Shown here: one piece after another, positions 22,124 to 35,279 of the stretch | Layout: each line of letters starts with the position of its first letter | How positions within the stretch are numbered: position 1 is the first letter of the stretch | Origin: Saturnia japonica | Lineage: Eukaryota; Arthropoda; Insecta; Lepidoptera; Saturniidae | NCBI GenBank assembly: GCA_033032175.1 | Contig: CM065304.1 | Coordinates: 6,138,001-6,202,000 of the forward strand | Length of the DNA stretch: 64,000 bases | Reading direction: 5' to 3' | Translations under genes and position numbers: made by a program | The notes under the pieces: model-generated | What the model was told of the DNA's origin: nothing | The model's database searches: none | Seen by the model: the letters and a program-made list of their open reading frames with translations, nothing else

Positions 22124-23970
22124 GAATGAATTTATGATCTATCAAACTCAGGCATTAAACATAAAATATACCACTTTGTAAATTGTACCTGTGCAAAGCT
22201 GGGGCGGGTCGCTAGTAGGTTATATGACACTTAAAAGTACCTACGACATCTGAGAATAAAACAAAAAGCAAATACCTATAGAAAAATATGTTTTTATGTT
22301 ATCTGGTTTTTTGTTTCTTTTTCAAATAGGTACAGTGTGTATACAATTTAATTATTTATATTACGTTAATTTAAATTTAAATTGCTACTTAAAATATTAC
22401 TTAGAAATAAATGCTATTTCATCGTAATAATATCAGAGCGGTATTGACATTGTAATTCTGCAAATAAGAATAAATAAGGATTAATTTCGACATTGCTTTG
22501 CTTATTATTTTACATAGTTTATAATTTTAGCTTATTGTACAAGTATAGTCGTTTGTGGGATAAGTTATAGGTATTGCTGTCATATTTAAGATGGATCAAT
22601 GAAACACAGTTCTGACTTAATCGCTGACGAAGGCAAAAATGCTCAGTTTAGAGCAAGACTGCCCAAACCTTAGCTCGCGGGCTATAAACTGTCCTGCCAA
22701 GGCATTTAAAATTTCCTGCCAATTATTAGTAAACTATCTATTTATATATGAATCTAGCATGGGTGTAAACGAGTATTATTTCACTAAGTGGCCCGCCAGT
22801 TAACATGGATACAAAATGATGACTCCCCTCTAACATTAATTGGGCAACTAAGCTCCTAGAGCCATATTTCTAACAGGGTCACAATTCTTTCTTATGAGCG
22901 GAAGCGACTCCAGATGTCTTTACATAGTTTTAAATATCTATAGGGGGCGCTAGAAGATTAAAAAATGGCAAGAAATCATGTTTTCCTAATATGTATTTCC
23001 ACAGTTCTGTTCTATCAGACTAAAATAAAACTTTAATTAATCACCTACTATAACTACATAATTTATTTATTTCCTTATTCCTACAATGTTTTTATTTTAT
23101 TTGTAAGATGCGTAACAGATAGAATCTACCTAAGCAAAAAAAAATCGGCAAGTAGGCGAAGAGCGCAATCAGTTTGAGAGCCTATGGTCTAGAGTCTAGA
23201 CTGTCTAGAGCATCATCTATCCTCTCAGTGTTTTATAAGTTATATCTACTGAAAGAGTACACAGGAAATACACAACATTACATGACAATTAAACGTCGTG
23301 AAAGTTTACGGCCGTATATGGTAGACATTCCCGCGATTCGCTACTTGATTTTAACGTGAACATCTATGGACTGGAATTCCCTCCCGGTATTTATATTTCC
23401 GTCTACGTATTATTTCTCAGAAGTATTAAAAGCGAACCTCCACCCATTGTTATCCACGAAGAAAATGAAAGCGTTAAAAGTTGCACAGAATTTAAAAATT
23501 AGAGTTAAATAATTTATATAGGCGAACAACCCTTATATCTATATGTGTAGGTACATATATACCTATGTAATTGGTTTATCGGGAAAGGCTCTAATAATTT
23601 GGATGAAACTTTGTTTCTAGACAGTCTCACTTTCTATGTTCATCGTCATAGGTGTTTTATCTTTTACGACACCGAGCATGGCGCACTCAGATTTGAGTGA
23701 TAAGAAAAAATAATTATAAGTATGTTCTTTAGGAAACCTTATGGTGATAAAATATATTTAGTTTAAAAAAAATGGGGAGCGAGGGCCTTGTTTTTACAAG
23801 GATAAATACTACCACGACTTTTCTACCAGAACTTAAATCATTATTAACTTATTTGTTCGACTCGATCTTATCATTATATATCGCACTACGAAATGCCGTT
23901 ATAACCGATTTTCCACTAGGCGGCGCAGAGAGTGAATGTGTGCATATCATGCAATTTCGGCCAAGAATCA
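22124..23970. other. Gene-free AT-rich stretch
   Basis: No supported gene. The piece at 22650-22810 has text resembling hAT-type non-autonomous elements (CTGCCCAAACCTTAGC and GTGGCCCGCCAG), but no clear ends were found. Confidence 0.4.
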
Positions 23971-24203
23971 TAAAATTTTACTTTCGCAAAAATGATGCTT
24001 GCAGTTATTACTATAGATAAATTATTTTAAAATTTTACTATCGCAAAAATGTTGCTTGCAGTTATTACTATAGATAAATTATTTTAAAATTTTACTTTCG
24101 CAAAAATGTTGCTTGCAGTTATTACTATAGATAAATTAAAATTTTACTTTCGCAATAATGTTGCTTGCAGTTATTACTATAGATAAATTATTTTAAAATT
24201 TTC
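23971..24203. repeat. Minisatellite, four units of about 57 bp
   Basis: Four near-identical head-to-tail units contain GCTTGCAGTTATTACTATAG. Unit starts are spaced 57, 57 and 52 bp; one spacer lost 5 bp. Confidence 0.85.
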
Positions 24204-24229
24204 GTTACTTTTTAAATGTACCTTTTTAT

Positions 24230-24385
24230 CGTTATAGGCTTAGCGTCGTGGCCAAGATAGTAGCATGCTAAGCCTAGTGGAACACACCTATTGATGCTGG
24301 CAACAGATTTTCAACTTGAGGGTGGTAGCTGGCCAGGCAAACATTAAAAAAGACATACTACCAAGCTATGGTTTCATCACGATGT
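24230..24385. mobile_element. SINE-like fragment (family 2)
   Basis: It shares GATAGTAGCATGCTAAGCCTAGTGG-type text and GGTTTCATCACGATGT with the other family-2 copies. No tRNA-like head remains. Confidence 0.5.
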
Positions 24386-24454
24386 TGTTAACTTAACAGT
24401 CTTGGCGGTTAATAAGATATTTTTAACTGAATTCATATAAGGAGGAAGTTCGGA

Positions 24455-24615
24455 ATTAGATTGTATTTTTTATGGAGGTTCAGCCATAACTCCTTGGTTT
24501 ATGAATCGATGTAGATGATTATTTTTTAATTTCATTGATGTTGGACCTTCGACTGCGAAGATATACCGGGGAAATCTTCAAAACCATTGAAGCTGGCTTT
24601 CTTTTTTGTTACAAG
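24455..24615 (+). repeat. 'GAAGTCGG'-type dispersed repeat, partial copy
   Basis: It is related to 14396-14632 (GGTTCAGCCATAACTCCTT, TTTCATTGATGTTGGACCTT, TTTTCTTTTTTGTTA). Confidence 0.45.
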
Positions 24616-25052
24616 TTGTCTTGCTATAGTTATCTTGGCTCGTATCTAACAAAATCTTGGGCCTCATATCAGTTGTAATTTTTTTGTACCTAAGTACTCG
24701 TTCACATTGAGAAAGTTATGTAAAACTTCAGAGCGGCTCTGTTAATATCAGCAGACTTACGATTTAGCTGCAGCTGAAGTTTGCAACATCTTTTAATGAC
24801 AATAAAATTAGTGTTTTCTTTGGAATACGCTAACGTCTTCACAAAAACATAAACTTAACGCTCCTCTGATATGGGAAAGTGAGTAAACAGAATTTACGGT
24901 AGTATGAAAACCAAAGAAGCTGCTGGTTGCGCGTGCTTAACAGCCAAATAATTAAAAACTTAAATACTTTATGTGTGCTAATTTTAGAAGAAAGTTTGAG
25001 TTCATTGTTTGAAAAAATACTCAAACGTATATATATACATATATATACACGC

Positions 25053-25320
25053 TCCTCACGCGTTTGTTACTATGCAGTAGTTATTTACATCCCCTAATTA
25101 TATTTTTAATCATATTTTTCACAATTTATAATGCCGTATCGTTTGAGTAATACCATGTATTTCCCGTGTACAATTTTCATCCAAATCAGTTGAAAATTAT
25201 TATTGTGTTCTAAGTTTTCTAACGTATTATTGACAATTCTTATAGCCTCTCCTCAATTATTCCTATCTACAAAACTTAATCAAAATCGATTAGAAATTAA
25301 TGAAATTTTAAATTTTCACA
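25053..25320. repeat. Dispersed repeat with CACGCGTTTGTTACTAYGCAG start
   Basis: It shares its first about 100 bp with 48340-48440 and, more diverged, 63790-63960. Confidence 0.45.
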
Positions 25321-26211
25321 CACAGTATATTCTCTTCGAAGTAATGTCAAGTCGAAACTGATTTGTTTTGAGTTGAGCATTGACACGAATTTGTCGGGAG
25401 TAGTAGTTGTGCTAGCCAGCGATCCAAGTGACAAGCTAGATTTTATATTATAACATTTCGAATATTTAAAAACATAAATGCCGTGTTGTGTGGTAGATAA
25501 GTACCCTAATAATTATATTCCACTATCGATTCTGTAAAAAAAACACCGTAATATACATATATAGTTTAGAAATCAGTGTATTAAATGAATGTTATGTCCT
25601 AACTTTATACGTATGATAAATTTTATGACTAACTGCACGTTACTATTGACAATAAACAACAGCATTCTGCTCCTTCAAACGTAGTTATTAGTTTACACGG
25701 AACTCCACCGTTAGTCGGTAGACAAACGTCAAAACGGCAATTATTGCCTGCCGCTACTATATTCAATAACATAGTCTGTATTTTTTTAATACTTGTCTTC
25801 TTTGATGCTTGCTTTCACGCGAACGTTCACTTGTTTCATTCTATCGTACTACTCTAAGGTTTATATTATAAACTTTAAAGCATTTTCGGTCTTTTTTATG
25901 CTTCAGTAACGTTACACCAAAAAAGTTACTTTACTCTTATCATACCCAAAGTTTCAATTCATTATCTTTACGATAAAGTATATTTCGAGTTAGTCTGTTA
26001 TATTGGAATGCAGTCAGTAAATACAAAATTTGAAAGTAATCTATAAGTATAACTGTACACACATATATATCTGTTAATCTATCACTGTTACCTCATTTCT
26101 TGATCCTTTGTAATTTGTCACGTTGACGTTGACTATGATGCTTCATGTATCATTTAAAACCCTTATAGCCGCTTTGTAAAGCTTGAATGAAACCAATTCA
26201 CAATCAGTCAA

Positions 26212-26409
26212 TGATAATTAACAAATGCTCTAAATTATATGCACGCGTGTTTACCGAACGGCCAGTTAAAGTCAATGCCGCTTTGAGGTACAATAATTGC
26301 CCGATTACCTAATTACTGTACCTCAACGTCGCGTGGAGCGTAGCATTGACTTTGGCTGGCCGTTCGGTGAACACGCGTGCATATAATTTAGAGTATTTGT
26401 AAATTATCA
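26212..26409. mobile_element. Short palindromic MITE with 67-bp terminal inverted repeats
   Basis: The left arm 26212-26278 and the reverse complement of 26343-26409 are both 67 bp and differ at 5 positions. The core includes GCACGCGTGTTYACCGAACG. The 64-bp centre contains a further inverted TTGAGGTAC/GTACCTCAA. There is no coding capacity. Superfamily not assigned. Confidence 0.8.
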
Positions 26410-27332
26410 CTGATTAATTATGAATTATATAACCAATTTAACGGATGAATTAACTAGACTCCTGGGACATTTTCATAACTACCTATTAATTAGCGATATG
26501 AGTGTATTAGTATGTCCGTATGTTGTAATTCCGGTTAATCTTTTTTAACGGTAATTAGTCGTTCTTTAAAAATATTTATTCCAGTTTCTGTAAAATAATG
26601 TTACTTAAAATGCTTTTTATACCATTTTAAAAAATTATTGTGAGAAACTTGTTATCATACTTAAACAAATTTCATAGAATTTTAGTATATAAATGAATTA
26701 CAAATAAGGATTTTGGATAATAATCGCTCATAAATTCAATATTTATTACTTATTTATATAGTGCAGCGACACGGCTTACATAAACTGCCAACCTTTGTTG
26801 TGAAACTATTTATTTTGAATTTAACTTTTGTGATTTTTTATAGTTTTGTTTAGGTATGATATTATATTGAGTGAATAATGTTACTTTTTGGTTAATCCAA
26901 AAATTTGTATTATGATTAATATCAAACAATATTATTAGAATCATCTTGAGGTAATAGAAGGGGATTTATTAAATTGAATTTGGATATAATTTTTTACATA
27001 TATTGTAATAAATACCTATATACAGGATTGTTATATAAAATATTTATACACAGACATAGCACAAATTTTAAAAGTAGACACCGCTAATCTCTGACAAATT
27101 ATAACATAATTACAACAGAGAAATAAATATTTTCTCAGCCCAGACGCAGGCCAAGGCAACAAAAACTAAAAAATATTTTCAAAATATTAAAAAAAAACAT
27201 ATATTCCGCAATTAAATCGTTTAATAAACAAAATTAAACCGTGAAATATTTTAATTAAAAAAATCTGTATTTCTAAGTCATTTACAAAAAAATAATTAAG
27301 TACATGAAGCGGACGACCTTGTTTATATCTAA

Positions 27333-28053
27333 ACTATACTAATATTATAAAGCTGAAGAGTTTGTTTGTTTGTTTGGTTGAACGCGCTAATCTCAGGAAC
27401 TACTGTTTCGAATGGAAAAAAATGTTTTAGTATTGGATAGCCCACCTATTGAGAAAAGCTATAGGCTTAATAACATCACGTTACGACCAATAGGAGCAGA
27501 GCATCAATGAAAAATATTGCAAAAACGGGGGAAATTTATTCCTTTTCAGAGTTTCCACTACGTGCGCTGCGCGTAATTGTTAAAGTTACGTAAAAATAGT
27601 GTATGACGAAATTATTTCTCTTAAAAATTTCTAAAAAAAAAGTCCGGGAGAGTATATGTCAAAACTTTTAAGGTTTACTCAATATAACCTTTTTTATGGT
27701 AATAAAAATGATTCTAAACTAATTAATTATTTGCGAAGGTGTTTTTTATATTCATGGTATTAATCCTTATCGAAGTAAATACGTTATTCATTACAAGTAT
27801 TTAATTTTGAATAAAATTGCCCTTTACATTAATTGATTTAAATGAATATCTTAGGAGATATCACAGTTTTAAAATAACTCCGCAGAAAAATAATTATCAT
27901 GTACCGCGAGCGCATTTTTATTATGCAGAATAATGTAGGAGACGGGCGGCACCTATAATACATTACCTAGGATACACTCTCTCTAACCCTTTCTCTCCCC
28001 CGCTCTCTCTCTCTCTCTTATATGAAGCTGACGAAGTTGCACGGGTCAGCTAG
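27333..28053 (+). mobile_element. Helitron-like non-autonomous element, nearly complete
   Basis: It starts ACTATACTAATATTATAAAG, continues GAACGCGCTAATCTCAGG and ends GGGTCAGCTAG followed by T. A CTRR 3' end, no inverted repeats and insertion next to a T are Helitron hallmarks; the family resembles lepidopteran Lep1-type elements (assignment from memory). No Rep/helicase ORF is present. A TC-rich microsatellite lies at about 28003-28018. Confidence 0.65.
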
Positions 28054-29671
28054 TCAAATATAAATCATAGACGAGTTGAAAGGTCATTACTTTTATTCAA
28101 GCTTGGAGCCGATATCCAACTACAATGTGTGACAAATTAAAAATGCGAGAAACAGCGTTTTAGCTAAGAACCGACAATGAACTACTTAGTCGGAGTTTTC
28201 ACTGATAATAGCAAAAACCGAGACCTCGGTCGGACATTCACTACCACAGACTATTTCGTTCTAGCGTTAGTTTTAATAATTTACATAATAATATAATATT
28301 TTATTTAGAATCAGCAAGTTTTAATTGTGTGTGTTGAATTATTTGAAATATTATTTGTTTTTTATATTTTATTTCCCGCTTGTGTAAAATTACACAACAA
28401 CCGTAATAAAATATCTTAGGGTACTGTAGCTGTCTAGTTAGACAATCTATTTTAATGAGAATTACCAAAAACAATAAATAAATATTTTTCTGTAACCCCA
28501 GTTATATTGAAGGCTATAAAATAATACCGTTGAGATTTTATCGGGTACAATAAACAAGTATATAGAGAGAAAAAATATTCCAAATGCAGGCGAAAAATAA
28601 AAATATAATTTTTATGCAAAGGCTGAATATTATTTATAAAGGTGAATATAGTCAAATATATTAATCAGCATCCCGTATAAAAGTACCTACTTAATCGATA
28701 CGATGTGAGGATTATTACTGAAAAAATAAATATTCATAGTAATACTATCCTATACAATATCCTCTGTTACATATAAAAAAGTTTTATTATTAAAAATTTT
28801 TCATATTCTTCTCAGCAATCACTTTCATTTGATACCCATATCATTGGGTTGCACAGAAAATTACTGGTCCACCATCTTTGTGAGTCTGCCAGATTTAATT
28901 TAGACGTTTAATGATGCATTGTCATCCAAATTAAACGTGTATGCAAAATTTCAGCTCAATCGGTTTGGGATAACTGTATTAAAATTCAGTTGCAAGATTT
29001 GACCCATACGAATAAAGCAAATTAAATAAAAGCTTGTAATATAAACTAATATTTAAAAGCTGAAGAGTTTGTGTGTTTGGTTGAACACGCTAATCTCAAG
29101 AACTTCTGGTTCAAATGGAAAAAAATGTTTGAGTATTAGATAGCACATTTATCGAGGAAGATTATTGGCTATTAAACATCATACTACGACTAATAGGACC
29201 GGAACGTCAATGAAAAATGTTGCAAAAACGGGGGAAATTTATTCCATTGGAGAGCTTCCATTGCGTGTGCTCCGTCAATGGTTAAAGTTACGTAGCAATC
29301 TTGTGGACGGAATTATTTCGCTTACAAAGTTCTACTAAAAGTCAGGGATAGCATATCCTTTTAAGGTTTACTCAATATAACCTTTTTTATGGTAATAAAA
29401 TTTGTTCTAAAATAAAATAAAAAATTGTGAAGATGTTTTTTATATTCATGGTATTAATCCTTATCGAAATAAATACGTTACTCATCACAAGTATTTAATT
29501 TTGAACAAAATTGTCCTTACAGTAATTGATTTAAATGAATATCTTAGGAAGTATCGCTGTTTTAAAATAACTCGGCAGCAAAATAATGATCAAATATCAT
29601 GAGCGCATTTTTATTATGCAGAATAATGTGGGAAGCGGGTGGCACCTTATAATTCAGGGCTTACGATCATT

Positions 29672-30580
29672 CTTTTTTTTTTCTTTTAACTTGAAGGAAC
29701 CCGTCTTGGGTACATACCCGCCCAGGAGGACGAGTGGTTATGTGAGACTGACTCCTACTCACTAAAACTCCAAGGTGCACCGTCCGCCGCCGTAATGGGG
29801 CGACACGGGACCTGCAGTTAGCACTCTACCGCGTCGCCCCGGCGGCAAGTCCCGGAAGGGCTGCCCTCGACGGAGACAGTCCGGTGCAACGGAACTGTCT
29901 CCCCGTCCGCCGAACCAGTGCAATGTGAAGACGGACCCCCGACCCTTCTCCGTTTAGTTCAGCCTGGCAGGGGAAGGAGACGAATGAACGCACTCCCTCC
30001 CGCACAAATCCGGCTATGATTTTTAACGAGGTTTTCTCTTCTGCCGTCGGTGAAACGGCAGGGGAAGGAGGCGAATGAATCTACCCCCTCCCCCACCAGA
30101 TCGTCGTTGGTTTTTTATATAGGTTTCCTCCTCTGCCGTTTTATCTTACCCGTCCGTCAGACAAATCCGGCTGTGATTTTTTAACAAGGTGCTCATTCTC
30201 AACCCTCTGGTAATTTTTTAAGGTGGTTGTCTTCCACCGTCCGGCCTTGATTTTTTAAAGGGTGGTTTACTCTACTGCCGTTGTCTCTCCGTGATTTTTA
30301 AGGTGGTTTTCTCCACCGCTGTCAGCGATTTTTTATAGAGGTTGTATCCTCTCAATTTTTTAAGGAGGTTTTCTTCCTCCTACGCCCGCAACGACGAGTC
30401 CGTCCATAGTGGACGAGCTGAAGCAGGTCCACTCTTGCCCCATCCCCTGTCCCCTATGATGAGCAGAGGAGTACGGAGGAGGGACGCCGTCGGTCTGGTA
30501 TTGGCAACCAGTCATAAGGACTGATGTTGTCCGGGGCATACCACGAGGAGGTTCCAGACATAGTGCCCCGCGTACGACCC
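29672..30580 (-). mobile_element. GC-rich non-coding insertion with T-rich end (probably a non-autonomous retroelement)
   Basis: The left end is a T-rich run (29672-29695), which would be a poly(A)-type tail if the element reads on the minus strand. The flanks TTACGATC (29661-29668) and GTACGACC (near 30572-30579) may be a worn target duplication. GC content is far above the surroundings. There is no long ORF; the half at 30018-30381 is a hairpin repeat series. Confidence 0.5.
30018..30381. repeat. Degenerate repeat series, each unit 'ATTTTTTAA' plus a small hairpin
   Basis: About eight units share (G/A)ATTTTTTAA followed by a G-rich then C-rich arm. Perfect stems: GGTGG/CCACC (30222-30238), GGTGG/CCACC (30302-30317), AGAGG/CCTCT (30337-30352) and AGGAGG/CCTCCT (30363-30381), with 6-7 nt loops. 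Earlier units (near 30018, 30108, 30175, 30248) are weaker. Confidence 0.7.
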
Positions 30581-30644
30581 ACTCTCTCTAACCCTTTCTA
30601 TCTCTCTCTTACATGATGCAGACGAAGTTGCGCGTGTCAGCTAG

Positions 30645-31976
30645 TAATAAATCATTTTATACAAGTGCTGTGCTGAATATTATTTATATAGTTGAATATA
30701 ACTGTTCCATCAAATAATTTTAAAAGCCTGTAACAGTTGTTTTGTTTAAATTCCCTTTTATCATTTTTATATTTGCGCTACAAGCTTTTAAAATTCACCT
30801 ATATAAAAATAATATTCAGCACGACACTTTTAGTACTTACAACTCAAATATTAAATAAAATATTGTTTAAAAAGACATTCTTCTCAGCAAACTCTTTCAT
30901 TTAATACCCATATCTTGGGGGTGTAATAACTGGTTCGCCATCTTTGAGGGACCACCATATTGGATTTTAATGACGTTACTTAACTAACCATGCATTATCA
31001 TCCAAACTAAACGTTTTATGTAAAATTTCAGCTAAGTTGGTCGGGGATAACTGTTTTAAAATACAGTTATAGTTTTAAAGGTATAGAATCCGCCTGTGGT
31101 TTGTATGTTTCAAAATTAAAGTAAATTATTGAGTAATATTTGTCTATAGATAAACTGTCTAAAAAAATACAAATCTGGAAAAAGTAATTGTTTATTTATT
31201 TAATTTTCCCTTTGGATTTTTTTTATTTTTGTCTGTGAGTCACGTGATTCGAAACGCTGATTAGAAAACGTGACGTCACCATTCACGAAATATGAACGTT
31301 ACAACTCTTGCGCTAGTTGTCAAACTTGCCACTGTTATCATACAAAATTAATGATTACGTCACGGGACCATTATGCATCATTTTTGTTCCGTACTTTTTA
31401 TTTGGATTAAAATATATTTTTAAAACACTTTTTATGCAGTATTCATGAAAAAAAATTCTTAGGTACTATTTTTAACATATTATAAAGTGTTTAAAAAAAA
31501 ATTCCAAACGTTGTCAACAAGTTTGGATCAAGATCTTAACTTATTAACTCTTTAATTAGAAACTTTACTTAGGTTGCTTCACCACTGTGTACAATTATTT
31601 TAAAACATATCTATACGGTTGTTAACATTAAACTTTATCTATTTATTTGATTTAAATACCATTGCGCAATATTAACAACAAGTCTGACACATTCTTTCAA
31701 AAAATTAAACTACTTTAGTAAAGAGAAGTAGGGCACAGAGAAATATCTTTTGAGATATCTCTCTATTTGGGGCAGCCCTACAGATAAAATACCTCTACCC
31801 TACAGAAGATAGCAGCCAGATAACCTTGTATTGCGTTTCAGCAGTGAGTAGGGTTGCCAGAGCTCTTTGGGAAGGGGGTCAAGGTTAGCAAGGTGCTAGT
31901 GATACCTTGGTGTTACAAGGTTTTTAGGCCGTAGATACTTAAGTAACCGTGCAAACGCGGGCGGGCGGTAAACTTT
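30645..31976. other. Gene-free AT-rich stretch
   Basis: No supported gene. A short dispersed piece at 31845-31945 (GTAGGGTTGCCAGAGCTC and following) is related to 37343-37450. Two CRE-like TGACGTCA/TTACGTCAC sites occur near 31270 and 31355. Confidence 0.4.
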
Positions 31977-32268
31977 TTATACTAATAATAAAGAAAGAGT
32001 CAAGAGAGCGTTTTTATATATTCGTGAGTTTGAACGCTCCCATCTCTTTAACTACAGTTCAGATTTGAAAAATTCTATTTGTATGTTATAGAAAATTTGC
32101 CGGGAAATTTTGTAGACTATCTAACTTTTTACTACGACCCTTAAGAATGGAGTGATAACCATAAACGTTAATCAATCTGGCAATTTGTAGGCATGTATTT
32201 ATCATATATTGTATGAAACATGCATATATAGTCCGGTGAACGACGGTGAATCCGCGGGACACAGCTAG
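31977..32268 (+). mobile_element. Short Helitron-like element
   Basis: The 5' end is TATACTAATAATAAAG, then GAACGCTCCCATCTC-like text. The 3' end is CGCGGGACACAGCTAG followed by T. Confidence 0.55.
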
Positions 32269-32389
32269 TCATCTGTAAGCTGTAAATATTGTTATACGAT
32301 AAAAAGAAATTGTACCTTTATTATTTTCAGTCCAGTGGGAACTTTATTTCCGTGGGTTCCTATTCAAATATTGCGATAATTAATATACA

Positions 32390-32705
32390 TTTAATAAAAT
32401 TGAAGTGTATGTATGTAATGTCAAAATAAAAGTGTTTTACTACATGCATATGTAATAGTAGGTATACATACGATACTTATAGAAGAACACCAATTTTTAA
32501 AATTATTGTATGCCTGTCTGATTTTTGGAATCTGAAACGGTTGAAACCATATTGACGGGATTTTTATTATAAGGAGTAACTTGGCTACTTTTATTTTAGA
32601 AAAAATTATTAGGGTTCCACGCAAATAAAAAAGTGGTAATGGTTAATCAATTCGGGCGCTTAAATGGCTTACGCTAAGTAAACCATAACAGATATACCAA
32701 ATTAA
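32390..32705 (+). repeat. Helitron-like family B, copy without 3' end
   Basis: It matches 47745-48251 and 53875-54363 (TGAAGTGTaTGTaTGTAATG, GACGGGATTTTTATTATAAGGAGTAAC, CGGGCGCTTAAATGGCTTACGC). Confidence 0.5.
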
Positions 32706-32795
32706 TGTTATTGGCAATGGACTTTCAACTTCTCAGGAAACTCTTCAAAATCATTGAAGTTGATTGTCTTCTTTTTTGTTAAAAATTGTCTTGTT

Positions 32796-34389
32796 AGTTC
32801 TTTTCTCTCTCCTCTCTCTTAATGAACGAACAATAATTATAAGTACATACACATAGATGTAGGTAATCTTACATTAAAATTTTATACAACGTTCTTTAGA
32901 TATAATCAGCTCCGCTGTACGTGCATTTCATATATTATACAATTAAGGGTAATACATAAAGAAAGTAAAGTAATGTTTTATACGTATATAATTATAATTT
33001 TTAGGTGGATGTACATAGAGGTATAGGGGAGATACATTTTGAACAGTTTAATAATTACTACGATATAAATATTGTTAACAATCTACGGGAAGCGTCCATT
33101 TTCAGTAGGAAAGATAAATTGTATGAGTCGCATCGTCATTATTTCAATACGCTTTGTTATGGTACGGTAACCATTGTGATATAGAATAATCCGTGAAATG
33201 CTAACTGAATCAAGTAATTGTGGATTTCGTGGTTCTCCGAGTATCTTGTCTCCTTTGTTCCCAAGCCGCAATGTAATCGTCTACCGCATCAATTAAACGT
33301 TCCATTGGTCAAACGGTAGTTATGTAATATCAGTGATGCATACTGCAAATGCCTCGTTCACGTGTCTATTTCGATTTCCGAGATTATACCGGTAGTAAAT
33401 CAATAATATTACAACAGATTACAATATATTGGTGCATTCAATCGAAGTAACGTTAAAGTTAGGTATATACAAACCCGATATGGAAAAAAATGCTTTACAT
33501 AATTTGTTTAATGACTTTATAGTCGGAGCCAAAATTTAACTATGATGAAACCGTGAGGCATGTAGCCCACATAACACAAGTATTCGATTTAAATATTATT
33601 GAATAGTCCTGACCCGAGTTTAAATATGTTATTGATTAAATTAGATTTTTTTTTATTAAAACGATTTTGAAATGAAAACTTCTTTAGCCGCCTTGATCGG
33701 TTTTTGTTAGGAGATAAACTTATGGGTTCGCGTTACCGATAACCCCGACATGCTCGCGACGTATTGCGCTTGCGCCAGACTAGAGACACATAGAGCGGCC
33801 TGTGTATATTTTTACGCTTATATACACTAATACATTGTATATACTCAACTGTATAATATGAGTGTTTAACTTTTTAGATTGGTAAAATCTTGTGATTTCG
33901 CGTCGCCGACATACTCTGATATAATTTAGATTTTAGTTGATTTAAAAATTCAGAAAAGAACACATTTCTTATGACTGCCTCTGTTTTTGTAATGTTATTA
34001 AAATTTTGATGCAATTTCTATTAAAAGCAAAATCTTGATACCTTGACCTACCACCTACTAGGAGTTGAAAAATGCGAATTTTCAACGACTAATTTGTTAC
34101 TGGCACACGCCGCGGCCAGCTCGCTGCGCTTGCTCGGCTCTTGCGTTATGATCTTATGATTACGATTTCAAACCTAACCTGACCGGTTAGCTTATAAACT
34201 TACGTAAATGTAATAGTTAGATTGTAAATTTTAGTGTCCGTACACAATCTACCGACAACTTACATTTTCACTAGGTTATTTATATACAAACGCACCGTAC
34301 AATTATTTGATAGCATATTGATCATGACTGGAAAAAGGCAAAAATCCTCTTAGCGCTCTGTAAACAGAACGCGAATTTTTTTCATTGAA
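32796..34389. other. Gene-free stretch
   Basis: No supported gene. A CpG-richer patch at 34108-34150 contains GCCGCGGCCAGC. Confidence 0.4.
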
Positions 34390-34640
34390 AGTCATAAGTG
34401 CCCTGAAGCATCAGACCATTTTTACAGCTTCACCGTGCTTGGCTTGAAAGCGTGGAAAGAGGCTCAAGCGTGCCAAAGTGGCCGGACCTCAGCGTGGGCT
34501 GTTGCCAGATCATATGCAGCGCCATTCCCTATCCGTAGTTCGATCCAACTAACTATAAACATATACACGTCTCTTCTCTCTAGGATGAAGGAAGAAACAT
34601 GGGTATATTTATACACTTCGCGATTTAATGAATCATATCT
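34390..34640 (-). mobile_element. Old 3' UTR fragment of the Jockey-type family
   Basis: It matches the 3' UTR of the element at 845-1140, diverged: TTTTACAGCTTCACCG, GTGCCAAAGTGGCCGGACCTC, CCAACTAACTATAAACATATACACG and a worn GGATGAAGGAAGAAACATG. No coding part remains. Confidence 0.6.
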
Positions 34641-35279
34641 ATCGTAAAATTTAGTTGCAAGCTGCAGAACATTTCGTCTGATGCTGCTCGAAGCTTCGTA
34701 CAATCAAACCAACCACCCATTATTCGCTATCGTTGCGAAAGTTTGGCGTTTGAATCAGCTATTAGCAACTCGGGTATCATGAAAGGGGCTTAGCCCGCAT
34801 AACTCAGCGTGTTTGATCTAGCGTAATTAATTTCGACCGTTTAATTGTTCCCGGACTGATTAGACTCTATTCAAATAATGACCAGTGGAGCGATGAAACG
34901 GTGTTAGAGCTCATACACAATTTTCATATTAACACATGATATAAGTTTCATAGTAACTTTAATTACAATAAAATAGAAAAAGGTATACGCTAAGCAAATA
35001 CGGAAAAAAATTACAGCTTATCTCCAGGCATAAGACTAATAGATCCATTTTTACTTGACTAAAATATTATCGTTCTAAAAATTTTACCATTTGTATATAC
35101 ATATTTGGTTAAAGTCAGGGAACATAGCATTACAATAATTAACGAATGATATAGCATTGCCAGGAAAAAGACCTCTAAGAATAGGTATTAAAGTATGAAA
35201 GTGCCGCTTTACATAGAAAAAATCAAACATTTGCTTATTTTAATGATATGTATACATTTAATATGTCGTAGTGCTGGAA

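Larger units (their letters stand above)
29041..30644 (+). mobile_element. Helitron-like element carrying an internal insertion
   Basis: It has the same interior as 27333-28053 and ends GCGTGTCAGCTAG at 30644. The alignment to the sister copy is broken from about 29670 to 30580 by GC-rich foreign sequence, then resumes at ACTCTCTCTAACCC. Confidence 0.65.

Noticed and set aside
28003..28018. TC microsatellite as a regulatory GAGA site
   Set aside because: It lies inside a Helitron-like element and is part of that family's sequence.
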